Shown here piece by piece: positions 7,522 to 16,296 of a DNA stretch of 64,000 nt. The position numbers were made by a program, and so were the translations under genes. The stretch's first letter is position 1, and every line of letters starts with the position of its first letter. The DNA comes from Marinobacter zhanjiangensis (lineage in GTDB: Bacteria > Pseudomonadota > Gammaproteobacteria > Pseudomonadales > Oleiphilaceae): NCBI RefSeq assembly GCF_014651935.1, contig NZ_BMXV01000001.1, positions 186,001 through 250,000 of the forward strand, in the 5' to 3' direction. Under the pieces are notes generated by a model. That model was not told the DNA's origin, made no database searches, and worked only from the letters and a program-made list of their open reading frames with translations.

Positions 7522-8733
7522 TCAGGTTTGTGGCTCGGGCTCGGGTTCGGCCGCCGGCCCGGACGGCGGGGGCGACTGCCGACTACGTCGGCGCATCGAC
7601 CAGATCCTGAGCTGCCCCACGACCCCGGCCGGGAAGAAGTATACGCTCAGGACGAACAGCACCCCGAACCATAACAGCCAGTGGTCGGCCCCCAGCAGGT
7701 TCTCCACCACCGGAATGCCGGCGGTGTACTGCCCTACCCACTTGAGCAGGTCCTGCAGGTAATTCTGCGCGAGGATGAACAGCGTGCTACCCACGACAGC
7801 GCCGTATACAGTTCCCATGCCACCAATCACACACATGAGCAGGATAAATACCATCAGCTCGAAATTGAGGGTGTTTTCCGGATTCACATAGCGGTTGATG
7901 AGGGCAAAACCGGCTCCCGCGAGGGTCGCCACCAGGGCGGCCAGGATGACCACGGCGGTGCGGTAGACTACGGTGCGGTAACCCAGCGCTTCGGCCCGGA
8001 ACTCGTTTTCCCGGATCGCCTGCAGCACCCGGCCAAAGGGCGAATTCACCAGGCGAAGCAGGAACAGGAACACCCCGGTGGCCATCGCCACCAGCACGTA
8101 GTACATGACATTGCGGCCATTGAAGCGCAAGTCGAACTGTGACTCCTGCCATACCTGCCCCAGGTTCCACGGCTGGGTCAGCAAGCCCTTGAGCAGGGTC
8201 GGAATATCAATACCGGGCAACGGCGCCTCAAAGGGACGGAAGGCCGGCCCCAGCTCCCGGGGCACTCGCACCCGCATACCATCCTCGCCACCGGTGACGT
8301 GGTACAGCTGGGTCACCAGGCTGAGGAACGCAAACGCAACCGCGAGGGTCACCAGGGCAAAGAAAATGGCCTTCACCCGCAGCGAAAGCAAACCCAGCAG
8401 CAGTGATAGCACGAAGCTTATCGCCAGTGCGCCCACCAGGCCCACCAATATCGCGCCAAAGCTATTGCCCATGCTCTCTATGGCCATCGCCACCCCGTAG
8501 GCACCGATGCCAAAGAACATGGTGTGAGCGAAGGACACAATGTGGGTATAGCCCAACATCAGATCGTAGGCCGCCACCACCATGATGAACACGCAGATCA
8601 TGCCCAGAGTGGTGAACGCCCGGATGCCATCAAACAGGAACGGACCAAGCACCAGACTGACCACGATGATCAGCAGCAGAGCTGTCAACGGCTTGCTGCG
8701 GGGGTAATCCTCAGACAGAATTCTTCTCAACAT
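7522..8733 (-). CDS. livM: Branched-chain-type ABC transporter permease (LivM-like)
   Basis: A 403-residue, strongly hydrophobic inner-membrane protein with roughly ten transmembrane segments and the LivM-type region EALGYRTVVYRTAVVILAA. It forms the channel with the LivH-like subunit encoded just upstream (12 nt gap). The C-terminus carries a basic stretch followed by a Pro/Glu-rich tail. It is the last gene of the operon SBP-LivG-LivF-LivH-LivM. Since the surrounding genes activate and oxidise carboxylic acids, the cargo is more likely an organic acid than leucine (inference). Confidence 0.93.
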   Translation of the reverse strand: MLRRILSEDYPRSKPLTALLLIIVVSLVLGPFLFDGIRAFTTLGMICVFIMVVAAYDLMLGYTHIVSFAHTMFFGIGAYGVAMAIESMGNSFGAILVGLVGALAISFVLSLLLGLLSLRVKAIFFALVTLAVAFAFLSLVTQLYHVTGGEDGMRVRVPRELGPAFRPFEAPLPGIDIPTLLKGLLTQPWNLGQVWQESQFDLRFNGRNVMYYVLVAMATGVFLFLLRLVNSPFGRVLQAIRENEFRAEALGYRTVVYRTAVVILAALVATLAGAGFALINRYVNPENTLNFELMVFILLMCVIGGMGTVYGAVVGSTLFILAQNYLQDLLKWVGQYTAGIPVVENLLGADHWLLWFGVLFVLSVYFFPAGVVGQLRIWSMRRRSRQSPPPSGPAAEPEPEPQT

Positions 8734-8745
8734 CTTTGCCTCTCC

Positions 8746-9825
8746 CTAAACCTTGATCACCGGGATCAGCCCCTGGGGCCGCCACATAAGTACGCCCACC
8801 ATCAGCCCCACGGTCGCCACCGCCGCCAGGCGGGGCTCCACAAAACCGATGTAGAGATTGATCAGCCCCACCAGCAGCGCGCCGTAGAAACAGCCGCGAA
8901 TGGAGCCCAGTCCGCCGAGGATGATCACCACAATGACCGAGATCATCATCTCGTCCCCCATATGGGGCGTCAGCAGTTCCTTGTACATGCCCCACATGAC
9001 GCCGCCGAGGCCCGCCAGTGCGGAACCGGCAACGAACACACCCAGGAACAGAAGATGAATGCGGTAGCCCTGAACTTCCACCATCTCACGGCTTTCCACA
9101 CCAGCGCGGATCAGAATGCCGATGCGGGTACGGTCGATTACCCACAGCATGGCGGCATAGATGGCCAGGCCCAGCACTACGGCCACCAGGCGGTATTTTT
9201 CAAGCACGATGCCACCGATCAGGGGCAGGAATTCCGGCACGAAAAAAGCACCGCTGAGGGAGTCGGGGCGAGTGACCGGAATCTCATTGGGCCCCCAGAC
9301 CACCTCGATCAGTTGCATCAGGATGATGGAGCCACCCACGGTCACAAGGATCTGTTTCAGGTGGTCGCCGTACACCGGCATGATCACCAGCTTTTCGAAC
9401 ACCAGCCCCACCACACCGGCGACCACGGCCGCGAACAGCAGCGCCGGAACAATGGCCACCAGATTGAGCAGAAACGATGGTGAGCCGGCAAAGCCATCCA
9501 GCCAGAAGGCCAGCACGGTGCCGCCGGCGAAGGCCCCCAGTGATATAAAGGCTCCATGGGCCAGATTGAGCACACTCATCAGGCCAAAGGTAAGGGTCAT
9601 GCCCGACGCCATCAGGAATAGCATGGCGCCCATGGCCACCCCGCTGATGGTCAGCACCAGCCAGGTCCGGAAATCAATCACGGCCACGGAAGCCAGTAAC
9701 ATGATGCCCAGCAGAAACAGGTGGGCCTTGTTGTCCCGCACATCTTTCAGCCACTCGATGGGGCGGCGGCGCTGTCGTTCGGCCCCGGTATCGGACATCG
9801 GCATGGCAGTGGTCTCCTCAGTCAT
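8746..9825 (-). CDS. livH: Branched-chain-type ABC transporter permease (LivH-like)
   Basis: A 359-residue membrane permease of the HAAT family, with the conserved MTLTFGLMSVLNLAHGAFISLGAF signature region near residues 90-115 and GGLGSIRGCFYGALLVG near the C-terminus. It has an N-terminal polar extension of about 30 residues before the first membrane helix. The start ATG overlaps the stop of the LivF gene by 4 nt (ATGA), showing translational coupling. It pairs with the LivM-like subunit downstream. Confidence 0.93.
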   Translation of the reverse strand: MTEETTAMPMSDTGAERQRRRPIEWLKDVRDNKAHLFLLGIMLLASVAVIDFRTWLVLTISGVAMGAMLFLMASGMTLTFGLMSVLNLAHGAFISLGAFAGGTVLAFWLDGFAGSPSFLLNLVAIVPALLFAAVVAGVVGLVFEKLVIMPVYGDHLKQILVTVGGSIILMQLIEVVWGPNEIPVTRPDSLSGAFFVPEFLPLIGGIVLEKYRLVAVVLGLAIYAAMLWVIDRTRIGILIRAGVESREMVEVQGYRIHLLFLGVFVAGSALAGLGGVMWGMYKELLTPHMGDEMMISVIVVIILGGLGSIRGCFYGALLVGLINLYIGFVEPRLAAVATVGLMVGVLMWRPQGLIPVIKV

Positions 9826-10547
9826 TGATGCGCTCCCAGTCCGAGGCCCAGCAGATCCTGCTGCAGCTCATCATTCTCGGCCAACTCGGCCATGGTGCCA
9901 GCGTGGACTACCGCGCCATCGTTCATGACCGCCACGGTCTGACCAAGACGGCGGGAGAAGTTGAAGTTCTGCTCCACCAGCAGGATGCTCACCTGCTGCG
10001 CCTTGAGCTGTTCGAAGGCATCCGCCAGATCGTTGATAATGGCCGGTGCCAGCCCCTTGGTGGGCTCGTCCACCAGCAGCAGATCCCGGGGTTCAATCAC
10101 CGCACGAGCAATGGCCAGCATCTGTTTCTGGCCGCCGGACAGGGTACCGGCAGACTTGTCCCAGAATTTCTTCAGGGGTGGAAACAGATCAAAGATCCAT
10201 TGCAGGCGCGCTTCGTCCATGGGGCCGTTAACGGCAGCCAGAACGAGGTTCTCCCGTACCGTCAGCAGGCCAAAAATGCCCATGCTCTCGGGCACGAAAG
10301 CGATACCGGCGCGTGCAATTTTCGGTGTTGGCCATCGGCTGATGTCCTGCCCCTGGTAGGTCAACGTGCCCCCGGTGAGGGTGGTCAGGCCCATGATGGT
10401 GCGCAAGGTGGTGCTCTTGCCGGCGCCGTTGCGGCCCAGCAGCACGGTGAGTTCACCTTTGGGAACCGTCAGATCGACACCATGGAGGATGTGGTACTGG
10501 TCGATGTCCGCCTTTACGCCAGACAGTGTCAGGATGGGATCAGCCAT
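9822..10547 (-). CDS. livF: ABC transporter ATP-binding protein (LivF-like)
   Basis: A 241-residue ATPase. Walker A is LLGRNGAGKST near residues 36-46, the ABC signature is LSGGQKQML, and Walker B is DLLLVDEPTKGLAP. Length and TKGLAP match LivF. It powers import together with the LivG-like ATPase, whose gene end it overlaps by 8 nt. It acts on the cytoplasmic face of the LivHM channel. Confidence 0.94.
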   Translation of the reverse strand: MADPILTLSGVKADIDQYHILHGVDLTVPKGELTVLLGRNGAGKSTTLRTIMGLTTLTGGTLTYQGQDISRWPTPKIARAGIAFVPESMGIFGLLTVRENLVLAAVNGPMDEARLQWIFDLFPPLKKFWDKSAGTLSGGQKQMLAIARAVIEPRDLLLVDEPTKGLAPAIINDLADAFEQLKAQQVSILLVEQNFNFSRRLGQTVAVMNDGAVVHAGTMAELAENDELQQDLLGLGLGAHQ

Positions 10548-11328
10548 GGGCTACCTCCGTTTCGACGTCTGGCGAGGCGCCCAGATAGGCTTCCTGCACC
10601 ACCGGCGAGGCAATTACCTCGGCCGGCTCGCCATCGGCCACCAGTTCACCGTTATGCAGGACCACAATACGGTCCGACAGGGAACGCACCACGTCCATCT
10701 TGTGCTCCACAAGCAGCACCACCTTGTCCTGCTGTTTCTTGATATCGGCGATCAGGTCGAGAATCACAGGTACCTCGTCCACACTCATACCGGCGGTGGG
10801 CTCGTCGAACATGAACACCTTCGGTTCCAGCGCCAGCATCAATGCCACTTCCAGCTTGCGCTGGTCGCCGTGGGGCAGCCCGGACACCAGGTATTCGGCA
10901 CGCCCGCCCAGATTGACCTGGGTGAGGTATGCCATGGCCCGTTCGGTGAGATCCCGGCGGTGGCTGGCCATCTGCCAGAACACATGGCCGATGTGATGAC
11001 GGGCGGCCACCGCCAGCCGGACATTCTCCAGGGCGGTGAGATTCGGAAACAGGTTGGTCAGCTGAAAGGCCCGGCCCAGGCCCTTGTCTGCCCGGCGCGG
11101 CGCGGACAGGCCGGTAAGGTCCTCACCGTTGAGGAGCACCTGGCCGGCGCTGGCTTTCAGTTGACCGGAAATCAGGTTGAACCAGGTGGTCTTGCCGGCG
11201 CCATTGGGCCCGACAATGGAGGTCAGGGTCCCCTTGTGAAACTGGCAGGAGACCCGGTCGACCGCCACATGGCCACCAAAGTTTATGGTCAGGTCACGGG
11301 TTTCAAGAACCGCTTGTTCGGTTGACAT
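10540..11328 (-). CDS. livG: ABC transporter ATP-binding protein (LivG-like)
   Basis: A 262-residue ATPase with Walker A GPNGAGKTTWFN, signature SGLPHGDQRKLE in the C-loop position and Walker B PKVFMFDEPTAGMS. The C-terminal LGASPDVETEV follows the LivG pattern. Start at 11328 (MSTEQAV) is chosen because GGAG stands 6 nt upstream; an ATG at 11358 without a good ribosome-binding site would add ten residues and run into the hairpin at 11361. It is the second gene of the operon, separated from the binding-protein gene by that hairpin. Confidence 0.93.
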   Translation of the reverse strand: MSTEQAVLETRDLTINFGGHVAVDRVSCQFHKGTLTSIVGPNGAGKTTWFNLISGQLKASAGQVLLNGEDLTGLSAPRRADKGLGRAFQLTNLFPNLTALENVRLAVAARHHIGHVFWQMASHRRDLTERAMAYLTQVNLGGRAEYLVSGLPHGDQRKLEVALMLALEPKVFMFDEPTAGMSVDEVPVILDLIADIKKQQDKVVLLVEHKMDVVRSLSDRIVVLHNGELVADGEPAEVIASPVVQEAYLGASPDVETEVAHG

Positions 11329-11360
11329 GAACAACTCCGGCTGCGTTTTTGTAATCATGC

Positions 11361-11382
11361 GGCCCCCGGGGAACCGGGGGCC
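11361..11382 (-). terminator. GC-rich hairpin between binding-protein gene and ABC genes
   Basis: GGCCCCCGG-GGAA-CCGGGGGCC is a perfect 9-bp stem with a tetraloop just after the binding-protein gene. It has no strong U-run. It likely stabilises the upstream mRNA or partly terminates transcription so that more binding protein than ATPase is made (inference). Confidence 0.65.
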
Positions 11383-11398
11383 TGTGGGAGGGAATCGT

Positions 11399-12607
11399 TC
11401 AGTTGCGGACCGGGATGTCCATTTCCTTGCGGTCGATAACCCGGATCAGCTCGGGCACACCTGCTTTAACGGTACGGTCGTCAAACCAGTCGTCACGCTC
11501 CTGAACCTCAATCTCAAAGTGATACATATCCTGCATCGCCTGATGGTCCTCGGCGCGAATTTCCATCTCGCCTTTGGGGGTCTGGAACACCAGTCCCTCA
11601 AAGGCTGCAATCAGGTCCTCGGCATCTGTGGAACCACCGGCCTTGCGGATAGCCTCGGTAATGGCCATCGCCTGGGCAAATCCCTGGGCAGTAAAGAAGT
11701 CCGGGGCAGAGTTGTAGCGTTCAAAGTGCTGCTCCACCAGCCAGTCGTTAACTTCATTGTCCGGCGACTCGAAGTAGTAGAAGCCTGCACCCTGCATGCC
11801 CGGGAAGTCAGCATAACCCACCATCGCGGCCAGGATGTTGCCACCGGTGGCCAGCTTGATACCGTGGCGACTCGGATCCAGATCCTGAATTCGACCCAGC
11901 GGGTTGGACGAACCGGCCCAGATCGCAAAAATGTACTTGCCGTTTTCGCAGTCACTACGGTCCTTGAGGGAGTCGAACAACCGCTGAGCCGCCGCAGTAA
12001 AGTCTGTAGCGTCGGTAGGCAGGTACTCTTCATGGACGATCTTGCCACCTTCGGCTTCCATGGCCTCCTTGTAAGCTGCTACGCCGTCACGACCGAATGC
12101 GTAGTCCTGAGCAATAGTGGATACGCAAACCCCCGGCTCACCGAGCGCAACGGCGTTGGACACGGCATCCTGGGAGGAGTTGCGTCCCACCCGGACCACG
12201 TAGCGGTTCCACTCCTCGCCAGTGATGGCGTCTGCCACACCTTCGGGCATGATGATGCGCTCATAGTCCTGGGCCAACGGCAGGGTCGCCAGGGCAACAC
12301 CGGAGGAAACCGGTCCCACGACGATGTGTGCGTCATCCTCGGCGTAAGCCTCTTCCACCAGAGCACGAGCCCGGGCCGGGTCCAGCTGGGTGTCCTTGGT
12401 GGACAGCTCAACGGGGCGCCCCTCGATTTCCATGGTGCCGTTGGTCGCGTATTCAAAACCCATGTTCAGGCCGACATCCAGCTGTTCGGCGTAAGGAGCC
12501 AGCGGGCCCGTGAACCCGGTGACATGGGCTATACGGATGGAATCTTCTGCCGCCTGGGCAGAGAGAGCGCCTATCGAAATGGCAGCTGCAAGCATGATGC
12601 GCTTCAT
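11399..12607 (-). CDS. ABC transporter substrate-binding protein (LivK-like, type I fold)
   Basis: A 402-residue periplasmic binding protein. A Sec signal peptide, MKRIMLAAAISIGALSAQAA, ends near residue 20. The mature part shows the two-lobed type I fold with VTGFTGPLAPYAEQ near the N-terminus, where the ligand amino/carboxylate contacts usually lie, and IVGPVSSGVA. It is the first gene of the importer operon and divergent from the TetR gene. Leader motif AACAATAA lies close to the ribosome-binding site. The ligand is unknown; carboxylates or aromatic acids are reasonable candidates given the divergent ligase operon. Confidence 0.93.
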   Translation of the reverse strand: MKRIMLAAAISIGALSAQAAEDSIRIAHVTGFTGPLAPYAEQLDVGLNMGFEYATNGTMEIEGRPVELSTKDTQLDPARARALVEEAYAEDDAHIVVGPVSSGVALATLPLAQDYERIIMPEGVADAITGEEWNRYVVRVGRNSSQDAVSNAVALGEPGVCVSTIAQDYAFGRDGVAAYKEAMEAEGGKIVHEEYLPTDATDFTAAAQRLFDSLKDRSDCENGKYIFAIWAGSSNPLGRIQDLDPSRHGIKLATGGNILAAMVGYADFPGMQGAGFYYFESPDNEVNDWLVEQHFERYNSAPDFFTAQGFAQAMAITEAIRKAGGSTDAEDLIAAFEGLVFQTPKGEMEIRAEDHQAMQDMYHFEIEVQERDDWFDDRTVKAGVPELIRVIDRKEMDIPVRN

Positions 12608-12620
12608 ACGGTGATCCCCT

Positions 12621-12628
12621 CTTATTGT
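12621..12628 (-). promoter_or_regulatory. AACAATAA leader motif (Hfq/Crc-like)
   Basis: On the minus strand AACAATAA stands a few bases upstream of the AGAGGGG ribosome-binding region of the binding-protein gene. It matches the AAnAAnAA pattern of Hfq/Crc targets in pseudomonads. Confidence 0.45.
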
Positions 12629-12701
12629 TGTCGGGCTGTTCTGTGACTACATGAAGGGCCACCTGTCGGCTGGCCCCACTTTATTATTGTTGCTCGACTC
12701 A

Positions 12702-12731
12702 AAATATGACAACTGATTCAGGTTTTATCAA
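12702..12731 (-). promoter_or_regulatory. Candidate sigma-70 promoter for the importer operon
   Basis: On the minus strand TTGATA (about 12731-12726) and CATATT (about 12707-12702), 17-18 nt apart, precede the binding-protein gene by about 95 nt. An overlapping alternative uses TTGTCA with an AATAAT-like -10. Confidence 0.4.
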
Positions 12732-12861
12732 GAAAAAAAATCATCTTTTTTTGGCTATCAAACAACCAGAATCCGATAGATTTTCCCACTCTCACCCCTC
12801 GAGCCCCCTTATCATGCGACCTCACGGAGCTTGACACCCGCTTGGCTCGACTCTAGTTTAG

Positions 12862-12890
12862 TTGACGACCCGTTCATGTTTAGTAATGAT
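12862..12890 (+). promoter_or_regulatory. Sigma-70 promoter of the TetR operon
   Basis: TTGACG (12862-12867) and AATGAT (12885-12890) are 17 nt apart, about 80 nt upstream of the TetR start. The spacer holds one of two GTTTAGT repeats. Confidence 0.55.
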
Positions 12891-12969
12891 AGAAACTGTT
12901 ACTGGCCGCCCCCGCCCCGGGGCAGAGGACGGTGCTCCGTCTCCAGATCGACGCGAAAGGACATGGCTG

Positions 12970-13614
12970 ATGAATACAACCATACAGGCCCCGCAGTCTC
13001 CGGGCGCACCGAAGACGGCCCGGGGTGCCCGCACCCGGGCGAAGATACTGAAAGCGGCGGAAGACACCTTCGGCACCCTCGGCTATCACCGGGCCGGCGT
13101 AACCGACATTACCAGGGCTGCTGGCGTAGCCCAGGGCACCTTTTACACGTATTTCAGCAGCAAGGAGGAAATCCTGCGGGAACTGGTCATGGACCTGGGT
13201 CACAAGCTCCGGGCTCACCTTGCCGCCGAAGTAATCAGCACCGACGAGCGGCTGGAAGCGGAAGAACAGGGGCTGCGGGCGTTTCTCCAGTATCTGGCAG
13301 ACCACCCGTCCCTGTACCGGGTATTGCAGGAAGCCCAGTTCGTGGATGAGGCCATCTACCAGGAGTATTACGAGACGTTCGCCAGAGGCTATGCCGACAT
13401 GCTCAATGCCGCTGCCCGCAAGGGCGAAATTCGCGCTGGCAATAACCAGCACCGGGCCTGGGCCCTGATGGGGCTGTCCCATTTTCTGGGCATGAAATAC
13501 GCTCTCTGGGACCAGCGGGCGAAGCAAGGCGAGGACGCCTTCGACCCCATTGTGGAGACCATGTCGGACCTGTTGCGTAACGGGCTGGCGCTGAGCGGGA
13601 GGGAACGGGGATGA
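12970..13614 (+). CDS. TetR/AcrR-family transcriptional regulator
   Basis: A 214-residue repressor-type regulator. The N-terminal helix-turn-helix region is TRAKILKAAEDTFGTLGYHRAGVTDITRAAGVAQGTFYTYF, read as residues about 18-58; the rest is a helical ligand-binding domain. The start at 12970 (MNTTIQ) follows AAAGGA; an upstream in-frame start would translate the promoter. It leads an operon of crotonase, ligase, MaoC, MaoC-like and esterase genes, whose first member overlaps its stop by 4 nt. It probably senses an acyl-CoA made by this operon and controls both the operon and the divergent importer (inference). Confidence 0.93.
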   Translation: MNTTIQAPQSPGAPKTARGARTRAKILKAAEDTFGTLGYHRAGVTDITRAAGVAQGTFYTYFSSKEEILRELVMDLGHKLRAHLAAEVISTDERLEAEEQGLRAFLQYLADHPSLYRVLQEAQFVDEAIYQEYYETFARGYADMLNAAARKGEIRAGNNQHRAWALMGLSHFLGMKYALWDQRAKQGEDAFDPIVETMSDLLRNGLALSGRERG

Positions 13615-14387
13615 CTACAATGCCCTATAAACACGTCATCTACCGTCAATCCAATGGCATCGGCCGCCTGACGCTGAACCGGGCGGAACGCCACAATGCC
13701 CTGGTACCGGAACTGCTGGAAGATCTCAGCCGCGCCCTCGAGCAGTGCCGGCAGGAGTCCCCGTCCGTACTGGTGATCGACGCTGCCGGCAAATCCTTTT
13801 CCACCGGCGGCGATGTGGCCGGCTTTTACGACACGCCGAGGGCAGACCGTCACAGCTACGCCAGAACCGTGGTCGGTACGCTCAATACCGTCATCGGCCA
13901 GCTTCTGACCTTGCCAGTGCCCACGGTAACGGCTGTTCAGGGCATGGTGACCGGTGGCTCAATTGGCCTGGTACTGGCCAGCGATATCGTGGTCGCCGGC
14001 CCCAAAGCCAGCTTTGCTCCCTGGTATACGGTCGTGGGCTACAGTCCTGATGGCGGCTGGACCGCCCTGCTACCGGAGCGCATCGGACGGGCCAGGGCAC
14101 TGGATGTACAACTGACCAATCGCACCATTTCGCGGGACGAGGCTGTGGCCTGGGGACTGGTCCAGTACAGCTCTGCTGCCGGCGCTGAGTTGTCGAAAGC
14201 CCTGGCCATTGCCACCACGCTCGCCCGGCACAAGGCCGGCAGTATGGCACGGACACTGCGACTGAACCGGCCTGACCCGGAGCGGGCAGCGGCGGCACTG
14301 GAGCGGGAGCTTGAGCAATTTCTGGAACAGATCATCACCGATGAAGCCGATCAGGGCATGGCTGAATTTCTCGGGAGGAATGCATGA
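13611..14387 (+). CDS. Enoyl-CoA hydratase/isomerase family protein
   Basis: A 258-residue crotonase. The oxyanion loop is FSTGGDVAGF and the second active-site region is TVVGYSPDGGW, with Asp where hydratases carry Glu, a pattern of PaaG-like isomerases. The ATG overlaps the TetR stop (ATGA) and its own stop overlaps the ligase start (ATGA), so it is translationally coupled on both sides. A role in isomerising or hydrating the CoA ester made by the neighbouring ligase is likely. Confidence 0.92.
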   Translation: MTTMPYKHVIYRQSNGIGRLTLNRAERHNALVPELLEDLSRALEQCRQESPSVLVIDAAGKSFSTGGDVAGFYDTPRADRHSYARTVVGTLNTVIGQLLTLPVPTVTAVQGMVTGGSIGLVLASDIVVAGPKASFAPWYTVVGYSPDGGWTALLPERIGRARALDVQLTNRTISRDEAVAWGLVQYSSAAGAELSKALAIATTLARHKAGSMARTLRLNRPDPERAAAALERELEQFLEQIITDEADQGMAEFLGRNA

Positions 14388-15898
14388 ACATGTTCGATCT
14401 GGCGGGTCACCGCGCCCGCGTCACCCCCAACCGCCCGGCCCTGGAAGACCTGGCCTCGGGCATCGCCTACACTTATCAGCAACTTAACGAGCAGGCCGCG
14501 AGGTTTGCCGCTGCCGCCCTAGGCCAATGGGGTTTGCAGGAAGGTGACCGGGTGGCCTTTCTCGGCCACAGCCGGGCCGAGTTCTTCGCCATGCTGTTCG
14601 GTTGTGCCAAGGCCGGACTGATCCTGGTGCCCCTGAACTGGCGCCTGGCCCAGCCGGAGCTGGAGCAGTTGATGGAAGACTGCACGCCGGACGCACTGAT
14701 CTTCGGCGAGGAGTTCACCGACAGTGCCCGCAAGCTGAGGGCCTCCGGGCATACCCGCGTGCTGGTGGACCTGGACGGCAAGGCCGGTGACTGTCGTCAT
14801 TACGACACAGACCTGGCTGATACCACGCCAGATCTTGCCCCCCACCCCGACAGGGACCCGGACACACCCTGGTATCTGCTCTACACCTCCGGAACCACGG
14901 GACGGCCCAAGGGAGTCATCCAGACCTTCCGGATGATGATGAGCAACTACCTGAACATCGGGCTGGCGGTGGACCTGACCGGCCAGGACACCCTGCTCAA
15001 CGTGCTGCCTTTGTTCCACACCGCCGGCATCAACCTTTATTCGTCTGCAGTCTTCCTGGCAGGCGGCACAGTGCTGGTTGCCCGCGCGTTCGACCCGGAT
15101 CAGGCCATGGATGTACTGGAGACGCGTGCCACCATTTTCTTCGGTGTGCCAGCGGTATACCAGGCCATTCTCGAGCATCCATCGTTCAGCGGCGAGCGCC
15201 TGCGCAATGTCCGCTCCTGGGGCTGTGGCGGTGCACCACTGGCACTCCCGGTGGCGCGGCAGTTTGTGGAAGAAGGCATCCGCGTGCGTACTGGCATGGG
15301 CATGACGGAGACCGGCCCCACGGTGTTCCTGCTCGACGAAGCTGACGTGCTGGACAAGATCGGCTCCGTGGGCCGGCCTCAGTTGCTGACGGAAATCCGC
15401 ATTGTCGGCACCGATGGCCAGGACGTTGCACCGGGGGAATCCGGAGAGCTGCTGATTCGTGGACCGAACGTCACCCCCGGCTACTGGAACCGCCCGGACG
15501 CCACCCGCGAGGCCATCGAGCCGGACGGCTGGCTGCACAGTGGCGATGTCGCCCGCTGTGACGAGGATGGCTGCTATTACATTGTCGACCGCTGGAAGGA
15601 CATGTTCATTTCCGGCGGCGAGAACGTCTATCCCGCCGAGGTGGAGCGGGTACTGGTCGAACACCCGGCCGTCAGCGAAGTGGCGGTGGTTGGCGTAGCG
15701 GACGAGAAATGGGGCGAGGTGGGCAAGGCTTTCCTGTGCCTTAAACCGGACAGCGAGGAGCCTCAGCCGGAGGACCTGAGCGCCTGGTGCCGCGAGCGAC
15801 TGGCCGGCTACAAGGTTCCGAAGCATTTCCGCGTGGTGGATGAGCTGCCCCGCAATGCTCTGGGCAAGGTCACCAAACAGGCCCTCAGACAGGACTGA
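14384..15898 (+). CDS. AMP-forming acyl-CoA ligase
   Basis: A 504-residue adenylate-forming ligase. P-loop YTSGTTGRPKGV lies near residue 165, the GMTETGP motif near 305, the hinge region DRWKDMFISGGENVYP near 405, and the C-terminal catalytic Lys lies in NALGKVTKQAL. It activates a carboxylic acid to acyl-CoA in the cytoplasm. It is coupled by a 4-nt overlap to the crotonase gene and lies 2 nt before a MaoC gene. The divergent importer may bring in its substrate. Confidence 0.94.
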   Translation: MNMFDLAGHRARVTPNRPALEDLASGIAYTYQQLNEQAARFAAAALGQWGLQEGDRVAFLGHSRAEFFAMLFGCAKAGLILVPLNWRLAQPELEQLMEDCTPDALIFGEEFTDSARKLRASGHTRVLVDLDGKAGDCRHYDTDLADTTPDLAPHPDRDPDTPWYLLYTSGTTGRPKGVIQTFRMMMSNYLNIGLAVDLTGQDTLLNVLPLFHTAGINLYSSAVFLAGGTVLVARAFDPDQAMDVLETRATIFFGVPAVYQAILEHPSFSGERLRNVRSWGCGGAPLALPVARQFVEEGIRVRTGMGMTETGPTVFLLDEADVLDKIGSVGRPQLLTEIRIVGTDGQDVAPGESGELLIRGPNVTPGYWNRPDATREAIEPDGWLHSGDVARCDEDGCYYIVDRWKDMFISGGENVYPAEVERVLVEHPAVSEVAVVGVADEKWGEVGKAFLCLKPDSEEPQPEDLSAWCRERLAGYKVPKHFRVVDELPRNALGKVTKQALRQD

Positions 15899-15900
15899 TC

Positions 15901-16296
15901 ATGATCGATGCAACCATTCCCTGCGAGCAGACCTTCGTGCTCACCCAGGAAGACTTTGACCGGTTTGCCCGTCTCAGTGGCGACCACAATCCGATCCATG
16001 TGGATCCGGAATTTTCGGCCCGCACCAGCTTCGGCCAGACCGTGTCCCACGGCATGCTGCTGTTCAGTGTGGTGCGCAGCCTGTTGGCCCAGAACTGGCC
16101 CGGTTCAACCCTGAAAAACCAGAACCTGATATTCCCTGCACCAGCTTACGCCGGCAAGACACTGGAACTGGTGGTAGAGGAGCAGCGTCGCGACGGTCCG
16201 CAACTTTACCTGAAAGCCACGATCACGGGGCCCGACGGCGAAACCTGCCTTGCCGGCGAGTGCCAGCTGACCCTGCCCGCAAGGGAAGCATCATGA
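15901..16296 (+). CDS. MaoC-type enoyl-CoA hydratase (catalytic subunit)
   Basis: A 131-residue single hotdog protein with the hydratase-2 motif LSGDHNPIHVDPEF, which supplies the catalytic Asp and His, and GQTVSHGML. Such proteins hydrate trans-2-enoyl-CoA to (R)-3-hydroxyacyl-CoA. The next gene encodes a second, degenerate hotdog and overlaps by 4 nt, so the two probably form a heteromer like split actinobacterial MaoC hydratases. Confidence 0.92.
   Translation: MIDATIPCEQTFVLTQEDFDRFARLSGDHNPIHVDPEFSARTSFGQTVSHGMLLFSVVRSLLAQNWPGSTLKNQNLIFPAPAYAGKTLELVVEEQRRDGPQLYLKATITGPDGETCLAGECQLTLPAREAS

Larger units (their letters stand above)
12608..12969. other. Divergent control region, importer / TetR operon
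   Basis: This 362-bp gene-free gap holds promoters for both directions, a GGGCCA...TGGCCC hairpin at 12655-12675 in the importer leader, and an AT-rich tract around 12700-12790. It contains no TCGTC-N6-GACGA palindrome, unlike most divergent gaps here, so this gene pair is probably controlled by the TetR protein instead. GTTTAGT occurs twice (about 12856 and 12878) around the TetR promoter and may be part of its operator. Confidence 0.6.

Noticed and set aside
8524..9483. Plus-strand frame rich in His, Gln and Asp (319 codons)
   Set aside because: Reverse reading of LivM/LivH transmembrane codons; no start signal or family match.
12970..13614. TetR protein as the binder of the regulon palindrome
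   Set aside because: Its own control region (12608-12969) has no copy of the palindrome, and the -42 position suits an activator rather than a repressor.
14519..15826. Minus-strand open frame of 435 codons
   Set aside because: Fully antisense to the ligase at 14384-15898, whose motifs are all present.
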